Origin: Haloarcula sp. CBA1127
GTDB lineage: Archaea; Halobacteriota; Halobacteria; Halobacteriales; Haloarculaceae
Reading direction: 5' to 3'
Assembly (NCBI RefSeq): GCF_001485575.1
Contig: NZ_BCNB01000002.1
Location: forward strand, 1 to 64,000
DNA length: 64,000 nt
In this document: one piece after another, positions 25,136 to 33,708 of the stretch
Layout of the letters: each line of letters begins with the position of its first letter
Numbering within the stretch: position 1 is the stretch's first letter
Notes under the pieces: generated by a model
Told to the model about the DNA's origin: nothing
Databases searched by the model: none
The model's input: only the letters and a program-made list of their open reading frames with translations
Translations under genes and position numbers: made by a program

Positions 25136-26971
25136 ATGGGCACAGAGTCGGCGGGAGAGTTCGCCGAATGGGACGAAGAACGGTACAGCACAGATATCGA
25201 GCGGTTCGATGAGCAGCACAAGCGACTGTTTGGACTGCTGAACGATCTCCACACGGCGATGAACGAGGGCCACTCCGAGGAGGAGGTCGGTGACATTCTC
25301 CGGGAACTCGAACGTTACACGGAGTACCACTTCGGTGACGAGGAAGAATTCATGCAGAACTGTGGCTACGCCATGGACTGCAGCGACTGTTTCTACAATC
25401 ACCGTGAGATGCACGAGGAGTTCGCCGACAAGGTGCGAGAACTCCGCGAGAAACACGAGAACGGGGAGTACGTCACGATGGAGGTCCTGACAGTTGCACG
25501 GGACTGGCTCGATGCACACATCGCCGCTGGCGACGAGGACCAGAACTACGCTGACTACTTCCAGAGCGAGGTCAGCGACGACTACGAGTACGAACCCGGG
25601 CAGTTGTATCAGGACCGGACAACATCGGAGGACCCCGTGCCAGTAGACCGCCAGCCCGAAGACGCCGGCGTGCGCCTCGACAGCGACATCTACGACGGAG
25701 GCTCGCTTTCGGTCCCGGACGGGTCAGTAGCGGCCTGGTTCGAAGACATCGTTTCGGACCACGAGGACCGGACCGCGGCGCTCGTCCGGGATGACGGCGA
25801 GTTCGTCGAACGGAGTTTCGAGGAACTGGCCGAGCGGGCGAAGGCAGTTGCGGGCGGCCTCCTCTCGACGGAACTGCGCCCCGGGGACCGACTGGCAATC
25901 AGAGCACAGTCCCAGTACGAGTGGTCCGTGCTCGACCTGGCCTGTCACTTCGCCGGGCTGGTCCCGGTCGCACTTTACCCATCTGCGAGCGACGACCGGG
26001 CAGCCCAGATTATCGAGCGGACCGGCGCAACCGGACTCGTGGCAGCGGGAGACGTGGCCGACGACCTTGCGATGGCTGTCGAGACTGTGCTCGATTTTGA
26101 TGCCCTCCCGACGGACGAGGCGAGAGTGCTCCCCGGCCTGCAGACGGACGGTGACGAGGTTGCGACAGTCGCGTTCGACGTGGCTTCCCCCGCAGAGAAA
26201 GCCGGCTGTGCGCTGACACACCGAAATCTGCTGGCGGCAGCAGAGAGCCTCCGCGAGGCGCTTCCTACCGGCCCCGAAGCGACTGGGACCTGTTCGCTTC
26301 CGCTGGCGCACATCTACCAGCGTGTTTCGACGTACTATCTCTGGGCGACCGGGAGCGCCGTCGCCTACCTTGGGGCCGAGGACTTCGTCGACCAGCTCGC
26401 GGCTGTTAAGCCGGATGTGCTTGTCGGTGTCCCGAAGATGTACCAGCAGCTCTACGGGACGATACAGGACCGTCTCGGCGACATGGGCTGGATGAAACGG
26501 AAGGTCGGCGGTCGAGTGGCGTCCTACGGAGAGGGAATCGTCGAGGGACGGGGAACGCCGCTGAAATACAGAGCCGCCAACCGGCTCGTGTACGAGCCGC
26601 TGCGGCAAGAAGCGGGGCTATCAAACCTCACCTACGCTCTCTCCGGGACTGGCCGGCTCGACGACCATCTGCTGTACTTCTTCCGGGGGCTTGGCGTTCC
26701 AATATGCGAACTATACGGCTCCGTCGGAACAACCGGTGTCGGCGCACTGAACCCGGCAGAATCCTTCGCCCAAGGGTCGATTGGCGACCCGATGCCAGGG
26801 GTTGAAATCGCTGTCTCCGAAAACAGGGAGCTACTGCTCCGCGGCCCGACCGTCCTCGGTGGGTTCCTCGACAGCGGCCAGACTGGCTCACAAACGCTTC
26901 GGGACGACTGGTATCACACCGGCGAAGTCGGTGAGGTGGGGCCGGACGACACGCTGTCGCTCGGCGAGTGA
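25136..26971 (+). CDS. Hemerythrin fused to degenerate acyl-CoA synthetase
   Basis: A 611-residue fusion. Residues 10-140 form a bacteriohemerythrin with every diiron ligand: H28, H65, E69, H89, H93, H128 and D133. Residues about 190-611 align with long-chain acyl-CoA synthetases, but the ATP loop (usually TSGTTGxPKG) reads FDVASPAEKAG at 347-357. The A5 glutamate is missing in LYGSVGTTG, and the A8 motif YxTGD is YHTGE. The frame ends there, so the C-terminal lid carrying the catalytic lysine is absent. It probably binds oxygen but does not activate fatty acids. I start at the ATG at 25136, about 25 bases after an AT-rich TATA-like block; ATGs at 25067 and 25118 are alternatives. Confidence 0.8.
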   Translation: MGTESAGEFAEWDEERYSTDIERFDEQHKRLFGLLNDLHTAMNEGHSEEEVGDILRELERYTEYHFGDEEEFMQNCGYAMDCSDCFYNHREMHEEFADKVRELREKHENGEYVTMEVLTVARDWLDAHIAAGDEDQNYADYFQSEVSDDYEYEPGQLYQDRTTSEDPVPVDRQPEDAGVRLDSDIYDGGSLSVPDGSVAAWFEDIVSDHEDRTAALVRDDGEFVERSFEELAERAKAVAGGLLSTELRPGDRLAIRAQSQYEWSVLDLACHFAGLVPVALYPSASDDRAAQIIERTGATGLVAAGDVADDLAMAVETVLDFDALPTDEARVLPGLQTDGDEVATVAFDVASPAEKAGCALTHRNLLAAAESLREALPTGPEATGTCSLPLAHIYQRVSTYYLWATGSAVAYLGAEDFVDQLAAVKPDVLVGVPKMYQQLYGTIQDRLGDMGWMKRKVGGRVASYGEGIVEGRGTPLKYRAANRLVYEPLRQEAGLSNLTYALSGTGRLDDHLLYFFRGLGVPICELYGSVGTTGVGALNPAESFAQGSIGDPMPGVEIAVSENRELLLRGPTVLGGFLDSGQTGSQTLRDDWYHTGEVGEVGPDDTLSLGE

Positions 26972-27039
26972 GCGCCGTCAGGCGGGCAGTAAACATCCCA
27001 GTTACCGTTCAGCCAAAGAGGATTGCGCTTCAACTCAGG

Positions 27040-27513
27040 TCAGACGATCCGAAACCCGAGTGTGACAAGCGGCACGAGAACGAGTAGATACGCGGCCGCC
27101 GAGATTGCCCAGTCGCGTCGGATATCTGCGATCCGGCCCGACGGCAGTCGGGACCGCGGAAGCACCACGATGACAAAGAAACCGACCATCAGCGTGTACA
27201 GGACAACGGCAGCGAGGACCGCCGCGAGTATCGATGATCCGCTCAGCAGCCCTTCACTGGTGAAAAGGACCCAGACGAACAGCGGGCCAGTTAGCCAGCC
27301 GGCGATGTAGTGGACCACGCTCGCGAGCCGTCCGGGGGCCTTCTGCGGGGCGCTATCGGTCAATACACCGGAGGCAATGAACGGCGGTGTTTCGCCCTCC
27401 GGCAGTCTGGCCATCACCAGATCCATCACAACCGTCGCGACGACACCGGCGGCCACCCCGATCACAAATCTCAGTGACACTGTAAGCGCCGTGACGAGAG
27501 GTACCGACTCCAT
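27040..27513 (-). CDS. Conserved four-helix membrane protein
   Basis: A 157-residue integral membrane protein with four hydrophobic segments at about 8-30, 65-85, 92-115 and 135-155. I do not recognise the family. The first helix ends in a conserved-looking polar motif (MDLVMARLPEGETPPF). It converges with the hemerythrin fusion gene and is divergent from the gene starting at 27620. Confidence 0.62.
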   Translation of the reverse strand: MESVPLVTALTVSLRFVIGVAAGVVATVVMDLVMARLPEGETPPFIASGVLTDSAPQKAPGRLASVVHYIAGWLTGPLFVWVLFTSEGLLSGSSILAAVLAAVVLYTLMVGFFVIVVLPRSRLPSGRIADIRRDWAISAAAYLLVLVPLVTLGFRIV

Positions 27514-27619
27514 GTAACACTGAGAGGACGGGGCTATATTCTGTCTGGCGATTCAGGCTGGCAGTGATACCGATTTGTTGGGTGCGAAAGCCTGTGAGGG
27601 CGTACCCCGTAAGGGCTTC

Positions 27620-28390
27620 ATGCGCACACAGGATGCGGGACACCGAGCGGCAGCAGTCGCTGCCATCGCTGACCGCGATTACCGGCGGGCTGGAGATGAA
27701 TACACGCGGGCTGGGTGGCGTGTTCTCTCGGACCCGCGAGAAGGCATTGAGCCGTTCGGTGCTGACGAGAAGGGCTGGGTCGGTGACGGGCTGCAGTACC
27801 TCGCGACGAGTGCGGTCTGCTACCGCGTCGTCGGAGCGGACACGCGCGCCACCCGCCGCAGCGTCGAGGGCGTCGCCGTGGCCAAGGATTTGACCAACGG
27901 GCTCGAACACCCCGTTCAGCACGCCTGCCTCAAGGAGTTCGTCGGAGACTTCCGAACAGTCGCAGGGCTCGACGGTGTCGAGGCGGCGTACCGCGAAGCG
28001 GAATCAGCCTACACCGACGCTGGAAGTGCTGTCGACAACCCGCAAGCGTGGGGCACGACGCCGCTGTTCGAGGCCGCTGCGACCCTCATCCAGCAGGTCG
28101 CCCGTGGCCCCGCCAACGGCGAAATCGCTCTTCCCTGGGAAGACCTCCACGGTACAAACCCGGACGACCCCGGCAGATTCCTCGCACAGCGGGCCGTCGT
28201 CAAACGGCAACGGTTCCCCAGCCTCGTCCAGCAAGTGATTACCGACGGATTCCTTGCCGCCCCTCGCGGGACGACGGAGTACGACACCGACCACCACCGC
28301 TGCCCGCACTGTGGCTCGACAGATGTGAACTGGGTCGCAGAGAGTGTCGTCTGTCTACGGTGTTCCCGTCCGACAGCCGAGACGAACTAA
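27620..28390 (+). CDS. Hypothetical protein with C-terminal zinc ribbon
   Basis: A 256-residue protein from the ATG at 27620. The first 200 residues are alpha-helical and alanine-rich with TPR-like periodicity (DYRRAGDEYTRAGW; GVEAAYREAESAYTDAG). The end carries a zinc ribbon CPHCG ... CLRC. I do not recognise it as a named family. The helical-repeat plus ribbon layout suggests a protein-binding adaptor. Confidence 0.62.
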   Translation: MRTQDAGHRAAAVAAIADRDYRRAGDEYTRAGWRVLSDPREGIEPFGADEKGWVGDGLQYLATSAVCYRVVGADTRATRRSVEGVAVAKDLTNGLEHPVQHACLKEFVGDFRTVAGLDGVEAAYREAESAYTDAGSAVDNPQAWGTTPLFEAAATLIQQVARGPANGEIALPWEDLHGTNPDDPGRFLAQRAVVKRQRFPSLVQQVITDGFLAAPRGTTEYDTDHHRCPHCGSTDVNWVAESVVCLRCSRPTAETN

Positions 28391-28604
28391 TACACAGAAT
28401 CCGTTTTCAGAGTGGGGCAAAATGTCGGTATTATGTATCCATATTTTGGCGTTCTAATATCTGATGCCTTCTATAGAAATACATCTGCGGTCTACTTTAT
28501 TCGGTTTGCCATTAACATCCCGATTATAGGCAGATATATATTTACTCAGCCCAGTAAGAGCCAAGGATTGGAGAAAAGAGAGCGATACGGACGGATCGTG
28601 CTGG

Positions 28605-29453
28605 TCACGTCGTCGGTTCGGTCGACTCGGGCAGTGACGCCGATTCGGTGCGTTCCTCGATCAGCAGTCGCCGATTGACGATGTGATCGACGACAGTAGT
28701 GCTGTCGAGAATTTCCGTCTCACCGTCGTGGGTATCCGGGTCGCCGGCGTAGCGCCGTATCTTGAACGAATCCATCGCGTTCCGGTTCTCCGAGACTGGT
28801 TCGATAACGTCGAGGTACTCGTGGGTGGCGGTATTACGATAGGTCTCTCCCGTGGCAAAGCCGACAACAGGGACATCCGCAGGCCACTCCCACGAGAACT
28901 GCCGGAGATACTGGTCGAACTGCCAGACGAGATGCGCTGGGTCGATATCGTCGTCGAGCGCTCCCACGGCGGCCGAGTCGAGTGTCCGGTCCCAGTAGTC
29001 GACGACGCAGTCCTTGAGATCGTCTTGCAGACAGTCCTCAACCAGTTTCTGCTCGATCGGATAGCCGATTTCGATGGCAACGATAGCGTGTCGGTCGAGA
29101 TGGGTGAGACAGCGCTGGCATTCAATCTCGAACACGGACAGACCAAGTGGGTTCTCAGCAGTCAAGTGCGCCAGTTCGTTTCCGCAATTGGGACACCAGA
29201 GAAACAACACCCCGTTGTCTGCACCGGACAGTTCACCGAGCACAGTCAGGTCATCAAACGCAGTGTCGGGCTCGTTCGTCAGGGGGTCGGATTCCGACTC
29301 CGGGGCGGTCTCTGCGGCATCATCCGCGTATTTGGCCAGCTTTCGGTCTTTCAGTAGTGACTTGATAACCGAATCGTGCGAGGAGTGCGACTCTGTGTCA
29401 CGTATCTTCTCTATCTGTTCTTTCGTCCAATCACGTACGCGGATAGTTGCCAT
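28605..29453 (-). CDS. Zinc-ribbon protein with antitoxin-like N-terminus (copy 1)
   Basis: A 282-residue protein, paralogous over its whole length to the gene at 61687-62511. Residues 1-45 (MATIRVRDWTKEQIEKIRD, then SHDSVIKSLLKDRKL) look like a VapB/RHH-type DNA-binding segment. A zinc ribbon follows with C87, C90, C112 and C115. The C-terminal 130 residues are conserved between copies but unassigned (YWDRTL, VWQFDQY, VSENRN). The gene is preceded and followed by AT-rich sequence. The function is unknown; DNA binding is plausible. Confidence 0.68.
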   Translation of the reverse strand: MATIRVRDWTKEQIEKIRDTESHSSHDSVIKSLLKDRKLAKYADDAAETAPESESDPLTNEPDTAFDDLTVLGELSGADNGVLFLWCPNCGNELAHLTAENPLGLSVFEIECQRCLTHLDRHAIVAIEIGYPIEQKLVEDCLQDDLKDCVVDYWDRTLDSAAVGALDDDIDPAHLVWQFDQYLRQFSWEWPADVPVVGFATGETYRNTATHEYLDVIEPVSENRNAMDSFKIRRYAGDPDTHDGETEILDSTTVVDHIVNRRLLIEERTESASLPESTEPTT

Positions 29454-29540
29454 TTGTCACACATTCAAACCAAGCTACAAAAACATTTTCCTTTTATAAT
29501 GAAGGTTAATCTTCGCGCAGAACCACCACGTAGAGGTCCG

Positions 29541-30467
29541 TTAATGACTGGCAGCAGAGATACGCCGCTTGATTTCGGTGTTCGAGACACGTATCTGGGT
29601 GGCTGCCAGCCGATGGGTGACGAGGTCAAGGAGGTCCAGTTCGGACAGTAGTCTCCGGGCGTGTGTCTGGCTCAAATCGAGACGCTGGGTCACCTCGTCC
29701 AGTGAGGTGGACTGGGTAACAGTCTGTGCGAGGTCGGCCACAGTCACGTCCTGAGAGATACCGATTCCGTCCGCGACGAGATTGTCGTCGCTGTCCTGCG
29801 AGTCCGCCTCAGCGAGCAGGTCGGCGACTGATCTGGCTCCCAGTCCGTCCGGTTCCTCGGGTTGGCTGTTGTCGCCCGCCCTGTCCTCAGAAGGGTCCGA
29901 CTCGACCGAGGAGCTGGCGTCGGTATCAGTCTCGGAATCTGTCTGTACGTCCGCAAGGCTGAGTCCCCCTGCCTGTGGCGTTGTATCAGTCGGGTCGTGG
30001 ATATCGTACTCCACCATATATCGACGCACAGTTTCGGAGGTCACGTCGGCATCAAGCGCCTCGGTCATCTCCGGGAACGTATCGCAGGCCTCGTAGGCCG
30101 CCTGGAGTGCCTCGGGGTCCTTGTATGCTGGCACGGAATCCGACTGCGAGAGGGTTTCTGCCAGTTCATTGGACGTGTCTCCCTGATCGTCTGCTGGTAC
30201 TGGTATGTCAGTTCCGACGGGGACGGTAACCGTCACGTCAATCTCAACCCGCTTATCGTTCAAATCGAACTCCTCAGCGTCGACAGATACGTCGTCGTGT
30301 ATCGATACGCCACCAAATACCGGCGTCGCAAGCGTCAGGTCGGCACTGATTTCGTCGTTATCCGCTGTCGTCTGGCCCCTGACTGAGACCGATTTGATCT
30401 CAGTGTCAGACGAATCTAGGCACTCGAGCACCTGCGTGAACGTCTCAAAGGCGTCACTAACTACCAT
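29541..30467 (-). CDS. Putative helix-turn-helix regulator
   Basis: A 308-residue protein from the ATG at 30467 (MVVSDAFETF). There are two helix-turn-helix-like segments: about 115-150 (EACDTFPEMTEALDADVTSE) and 235-285 (LDEVTQRLDLSQTHARRLLS). Between them is a disordered, very acidic serine/aspartate-rich linker of about 70 residues. The N-terminal 90 residues form a beta-rich domain I do not recognise. It is 87 bases downstream of the zinc-ribbon gene on the same strand, so the two could be co-transcribed. Confidence 0.6.
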   Translation of the reverse strand: MVVSDAFETFTQVLECLDSSDTEIKSVSVRGQTTADNDEISADLTLATPVFGGVSIHDDVSVDAEEFDLNDKRVEIDVTVTVPVGTDIPVPADDQGDTSNELAETLSQSDSVPAYKDPEALQAAYEACDTFPEMTEALDADVTSETVRRYMVEYDIHDPTDTTPQAGGLSLADVQTDSETDTDASSSVESDPSEDRAGDNSQPEEPDGLGARSVADLLAEADSQDSDDNLVADGIGISQDVTVADLAQTVTQSTSLDEVTQRLDLSQTHARRLLSELDLLDLVTHRLAATQIRVSNTEIKRRISAASH

Positions 30468-30764
30468 ATCACACTCACGCACACAGTCCCACTATTACAT
30501 ACGGGAACCGGAAATATTTGCAATAACAAACTGTATAGACAGATTTGGTCCGTCAACCCCGCTGCGGTCGAAATACAGTGTGTACAGAATGTTCACACTA
30601 CCGGTGAAATCGAGATATCGTCCGGGCCTTTTACAGGCTAAGGGTGTTACTTTTACAGCCGGAAAGGGCGACTCTCCGCAATTCGTAGAAGAATTTGATG
30701 TACACCCTGAGAGTGTATAAATTTGCGCCAGTCGAAAGGGTATCATTCCCATCCTGTAACTGAC

Positions 30765-32063
30765 CTACAACCGGTCCCAGAGTTCGGCACTCGCATCGCC
30801 GACGGCGGTCATGTCCGAATCATCGACGCCGGTGACGCCTGATTCCTGTTCGTACACAGACTCCCCATCGATAATCGTCCGGGTAACGTCTGCACGGCTT
30901 GCGGCGCTGACAACGTAGTAGGGTGCACTCCCGTCCAACACCGGATTCGGCCCCAGATCCAGCGTGACGAAATCACCCCGTTTGCCGACCTCGATGCTGC
31001 CGATAGCGTCGTCCATCCCCAGCACCGCCGCACTGCCGATTGTCGCCCATTCGAGGGAAGTGGCCATGTCGAAGCCGCCCGGGTTACGCTGCTTGAGTTT
31101 GTGGATACCGACGGCTGAACGCATGGTCTCGAACATATCCGGATCCCACCCGTCGTCACCAAGCCCGATTGTCATTTCGTGGGCTTGCATCGTTTCGACA
31201 TCGGCGATACCGACGGCGTTGTTGATATTGGAATAGGGGTTGTGAGCGACGTTAACGTCGTTTTCTGCGAGCACTTCGATTTCGGACTCGGTGGAATGGA
31301 CGCAGTGGGCGGCGATGATCTCGGCGTCGAAAAATCCCATGTCCTCGAGCGCGAACACCGGTCGTTTCCCGTAGTCGGCGATGGATTCGTGCACGTCGAC
31401 CAGTCCCTCTTCGAGGTGAATCTGGATGGGACGGTCGTCGTCGGTAGCCCGGTCGACGCACTCCTCGACGATGTCTTCGGTGTTGGTAAACAGCGTGTGG
31501 AGGCAGTAGTGGCCGGACACGGTGTCGTACTGGTCCTCCGCTTCGTCGATAAATCGCTTATTCTCCGCGATTCCATCTCTGGCCTGGGCTTCGGAGTTTC
31601 GGGCTGTTGTCTCGAACGTAATCATCCCACGAATCGGTGTCTGTGAAACTCCCTCTGCGACGGCGTCGAGACCGCCCGGCAGCGTGTTTGGCCCGGAGTA
31701 GTTGTCACAGAAGGTGGTGACGCCGCTCTGAAGCATCTCGACAGCGGAACCCAGTGCGGACAGGCGAGCGTCACGTTCGGTAAACGCCTCGTCGACGTTC
31801 CACCAGATATCGACGAGCGCTTCGTAGAAACTCTCAGGAGACGCAGCGAGCGGCGCGCCGCGAATCGGGAGTGCGTACATGTGGGTATGACAGTTCACCA
31901 ACCCCGGGATGACGACTTCCTCGGTGGCGTCAACAACCTCGTCGCCCGAGGCGTACCCGTCCTCAATAGCCACGATTTCACCGTCCTCGACAACGACGTG
32001 TACCTCTGACCGGACCGTGCGCTCATCGTCCATCGTGATGAGCGTCCCTGCGTTCAGTATCAC
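30765..32063 (-). CDS. SsnA-like metal-dependent aminohydrolase
   Basis: A 432-residue member of the AtzA/TrzA cytosine-deaminase-like amidohydrolases. Metal ligands are H59 and H61 (NCHTH), H in IQIHLEE, H in IAAHCVHS and D in GLGDDGWDPDMFE. The sequence resembles the E. coli SsnA aminohydrolase from the purine region (WWNVDEAF, FETTARN, NPYSNINNAVG). It would deaminate a nitrogen heterocycle. It is divergent from the hydantoinase gene and shares a promoter region that contains a GTGTGCGAC/GTCTCACAC inverted repeat. Confidence 0.8.
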   Translation of the reverse strand: MILNAGTLITMDDERTVRSEVHVVVEDGEIVAIEDGYASGDEVVDATEEVVIPGLVNCHTHMYALPIRGAPLAASPESFYEALVDIWWNVDEAFTERDARLSALGSAVEMLQSGVTTFCDNYSGPNTLPGGLDAVAEGVSQTPIRGMITFETTARNSEAQARDGIAENKRFIDEAEDQYDTVSGHYCLHTLFTNTEDIVEECVDRATDDDRPIQIHLEEGLVDVHESIADYGKRPVFALEDMGFFDAEIIAAHCVHSTESEIEVLAENDVNVAHNPYSNINNAVGIADVETMQAHEMTIGLGDDGWDPDMFETMRSAVGIHKLKQRNPGGFDMATSLEWATIGSAAVLGMDDAIGSIEVGKRGDFVTLDLGPNPVLDGSAPYYVVSAASRADVTRTIIDGESVYEQESGVTGVDDSDMTAVGDASAELWDRL

Positions 32064-32141
32064 AGGTTGGGGGAAACCGTCAACCGACTAAAAGCTACTC
32101 CGCCCCAGAACGGCCTTACCAGCCACTCTATCACAACCACC

Positions 32142-32168
32142 GTGTGCGACGGATGTGGCGTCTCACAC
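32142..32168. promoter_or_regulatory. Inverted repeat between aminohydrolase and hydantoinase genes
   Basis: GTGTGCGAC at 32142-32150 pairs with GTCTCACAC at 32160-32168 (8 of 9 bases), spacer nine. The spacer itself contains TGTGGC, the half-site found upstream of other genes of the island. The position fits an operator for the rightward hydantoinase gene, which starts at 32206. Confidence 0.5.
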
Positions 32169-32205
32169 ACCAACTGTTTTCGTCGTTCGCCCTGGCCGTA
32201 CTGGT

Positions 32206-33549
32206 ATGACAGACATTCACATCAAAGACACACAGGTGGTGACGACATCGGGTGTCCAGCGCGGTGAACTCACGATTTCTGACGGGGCAATAGACGCCGT
32301 TGGTCCGGCAGCCTCGGTCCCAGCCCCCAGTGACCCAGACATCGTCATCGACGCAGACGGTATGGTTGCGCTTCCGGGCGCTATCGACGTACACACACAT
32401 ATGCACGACGACGAACTGTTTCCGGATGGGATCGACTTCGCGTCCCAGACCGCGAGTGCGGTTGCCGGTGGAGTGACGACAGTCATCGAGCTACCGACGC
32501 AGACACCCGTCACGACGCCGGAGGCAATACAGAGGAAAGCGGAGACGTGTTCGACGCTGGCGCACATCGATTTCGGCCTCGTCGCAGGTAATATTCAAGA
32601 TCCCGACATCGACGTAGCTGGCATCATGAGCGCCGGAACAGCGGACTTCAAGACATTTACCGCAGACCCGTACCTCGCGAGTGACGCATCCATCGCGGCG
32701 CTCATGCGGCGTGTCGGCAATGCCGGGGGTACGGTTCGCGTGCACTGCGAGACACAGGGACTGCTTGACGACGCGCGGTCGACTATCGACGGCGACGAGC
32801 CCGACGTGTACATGGACTCACGACCACTCGAAGCCGAACTTGATGCGATTTCCCGGGCGGGTTACTTCGCGGAATACGCTGATTGTCCACTGCACGTCGT
32901 CCACATCTCAAGCGGGAGCGGCGCACGCGAAGCCGGCCGCTTCAAGTCGCGAGCCAACGTCCCGGTCACGCTCGAAACCTGCCCGCAGTATCTCGCCTTC
33001 TCGAAGGAGGACGTTGCCGACAAGGGGCCATTTCTGAAAGTCAACCCAAGCCTCAAATCCGACACCGAGCGGAAGCGGCTCTGGGATGCAGTGCAGGACG
33101 GGACTATCGACCTCATCGGCACGGACCACTTTCCGACGTACCGCGAGACACGGGAAGCCGGCTGGGAGGATATCTGGGAACCCTACGCCGGCCTCCCGGG
33201 CGTCGAAACGATGGTCGAGTTCCTCGTCAGCGAGGGCGTCCACGAGGATCGGATATCCTGGCCGCGGCTCTGCGAAATCGTGTGTACAGCTCCGGCACGG
33301 AACGCCGGAATCTATCCACGGAAAGGGTCGCTGCAGGTCGGAACGGATGCGGACGTGATGCTCGTTCGGGACGAGGAGTATGAGGTTACTGCCGACGACC
33401 ACACGTTCGTCGGTGGCTGGACGCCGTACGAGGGACAGCGCTGGAGTGCGCGTGTGGACACGGTCGTCGCTGGCGGTGAGATTGTCGCAAAGGACCACGA
33501 GGTCCAGTCAACGGCGGGCCGTGGTGAGTTCTTGGACCGCCCGCTGTAG
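32206..33549 (+). CDS. Hydantoinase/allantoinase-type cyclic amidohydrolase
   Basis: A 447-residue amidohydrolase with a full dinuclear site: H63 and H65 (DVHTH), a carbamylated lysine K149 (ADFKTF), H180 (RVHCE), H near 236 (VVHISSG) and D near 305 (GTDHFP). This pattern is shared by dihydropyrimidinase, allantoinase and dihydroorotase. The island around it favours hydantoin, allantoin or dihydropyrimidine ring opening over pyrimidine synthesis. I start at 32206 (MTDIHIKDTQ); upstream codons lack coding character. Confidence 0.82.
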   Translation: MTDIHIKDTQVVTTSGVQRGELTISDGAIDAVGPAASVPAPSDPDIVIDADGMVALPGAIDVHTHMHDDELFPDGIDFASQTASAVAGGVTTVIELPTQTPVTTPEAIQRKAETCSTLAHIDFGLVAGNIQDPDIDVAGIMSAGTADFKTFTADPYLASDASIAALMRRVGNAGGTVRVHCETQGLLDDARSTIDGDEPDVYMDSRPLEAELDAISRAGYFAEYADCPLHVVHISSGSGAREAGRFKSRANVPVTLETCPQYLAFSKEDVADKGPFLKVNPSLKSDTERKRLWDAVQDGTIDLIGTDHFPTYRETREAGWEDIWEPYAGLPGVETMVEFLVSEGVHEDRISWPRLCEIVCTAPARNAGIYPRKGSLQVGTDADVMLVRDEEYEVTADDHTFVGGWTPYEGQRWSARVDTVVAGGEIVAKDHEVQSTAGRGEFLDRPL

Positions 33550-33592
33550 CGTTTTGCTGTCCATTGACCTGATATTCAGTTCACAAATAGAT

Positions 33593-33630
33593 GTGTGGCG
33601 TGTGCTGGCCGTGTGTGAATGTGTGCCAGC
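33593..33630 (+). promoter_or_regulatory. GTGTGGC/GCCAGC-rich upstream element
   Basis: This stretch holds GTGTGGC at 33593-33599, GCTGGC at 33604-33609 and its inverse GCCAGC at 33625-33630, with two further GTGTG runs. It lies about 80-115 bases before the threonine-synthase-like ATG. A TATA-like TTTTATAC follows at about 33679-33686. It belongs with the recurring motif of this island. Confidence 0.45.
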
Positions 33631-33708
33631 CACGACAGAGATGGTTCAACTCACAATCGAGCTAGAGCCGCAGTACGGTTTTATACCCAGTTGTACTCAG
33701 GGAGTAGT

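Noticed and set aside
28391..28604. AT-rich spacer considered as a replication origin
   Set aside because: No ORB-like repeats and no Cdc6/Orc1 gene next to it.
30590..30720. A 43-codon plus-strand frame in the spacer before the SsnA-like gene
   Set aside because: Composition is not acidic, no motif is visible, and nothing supports its expression.
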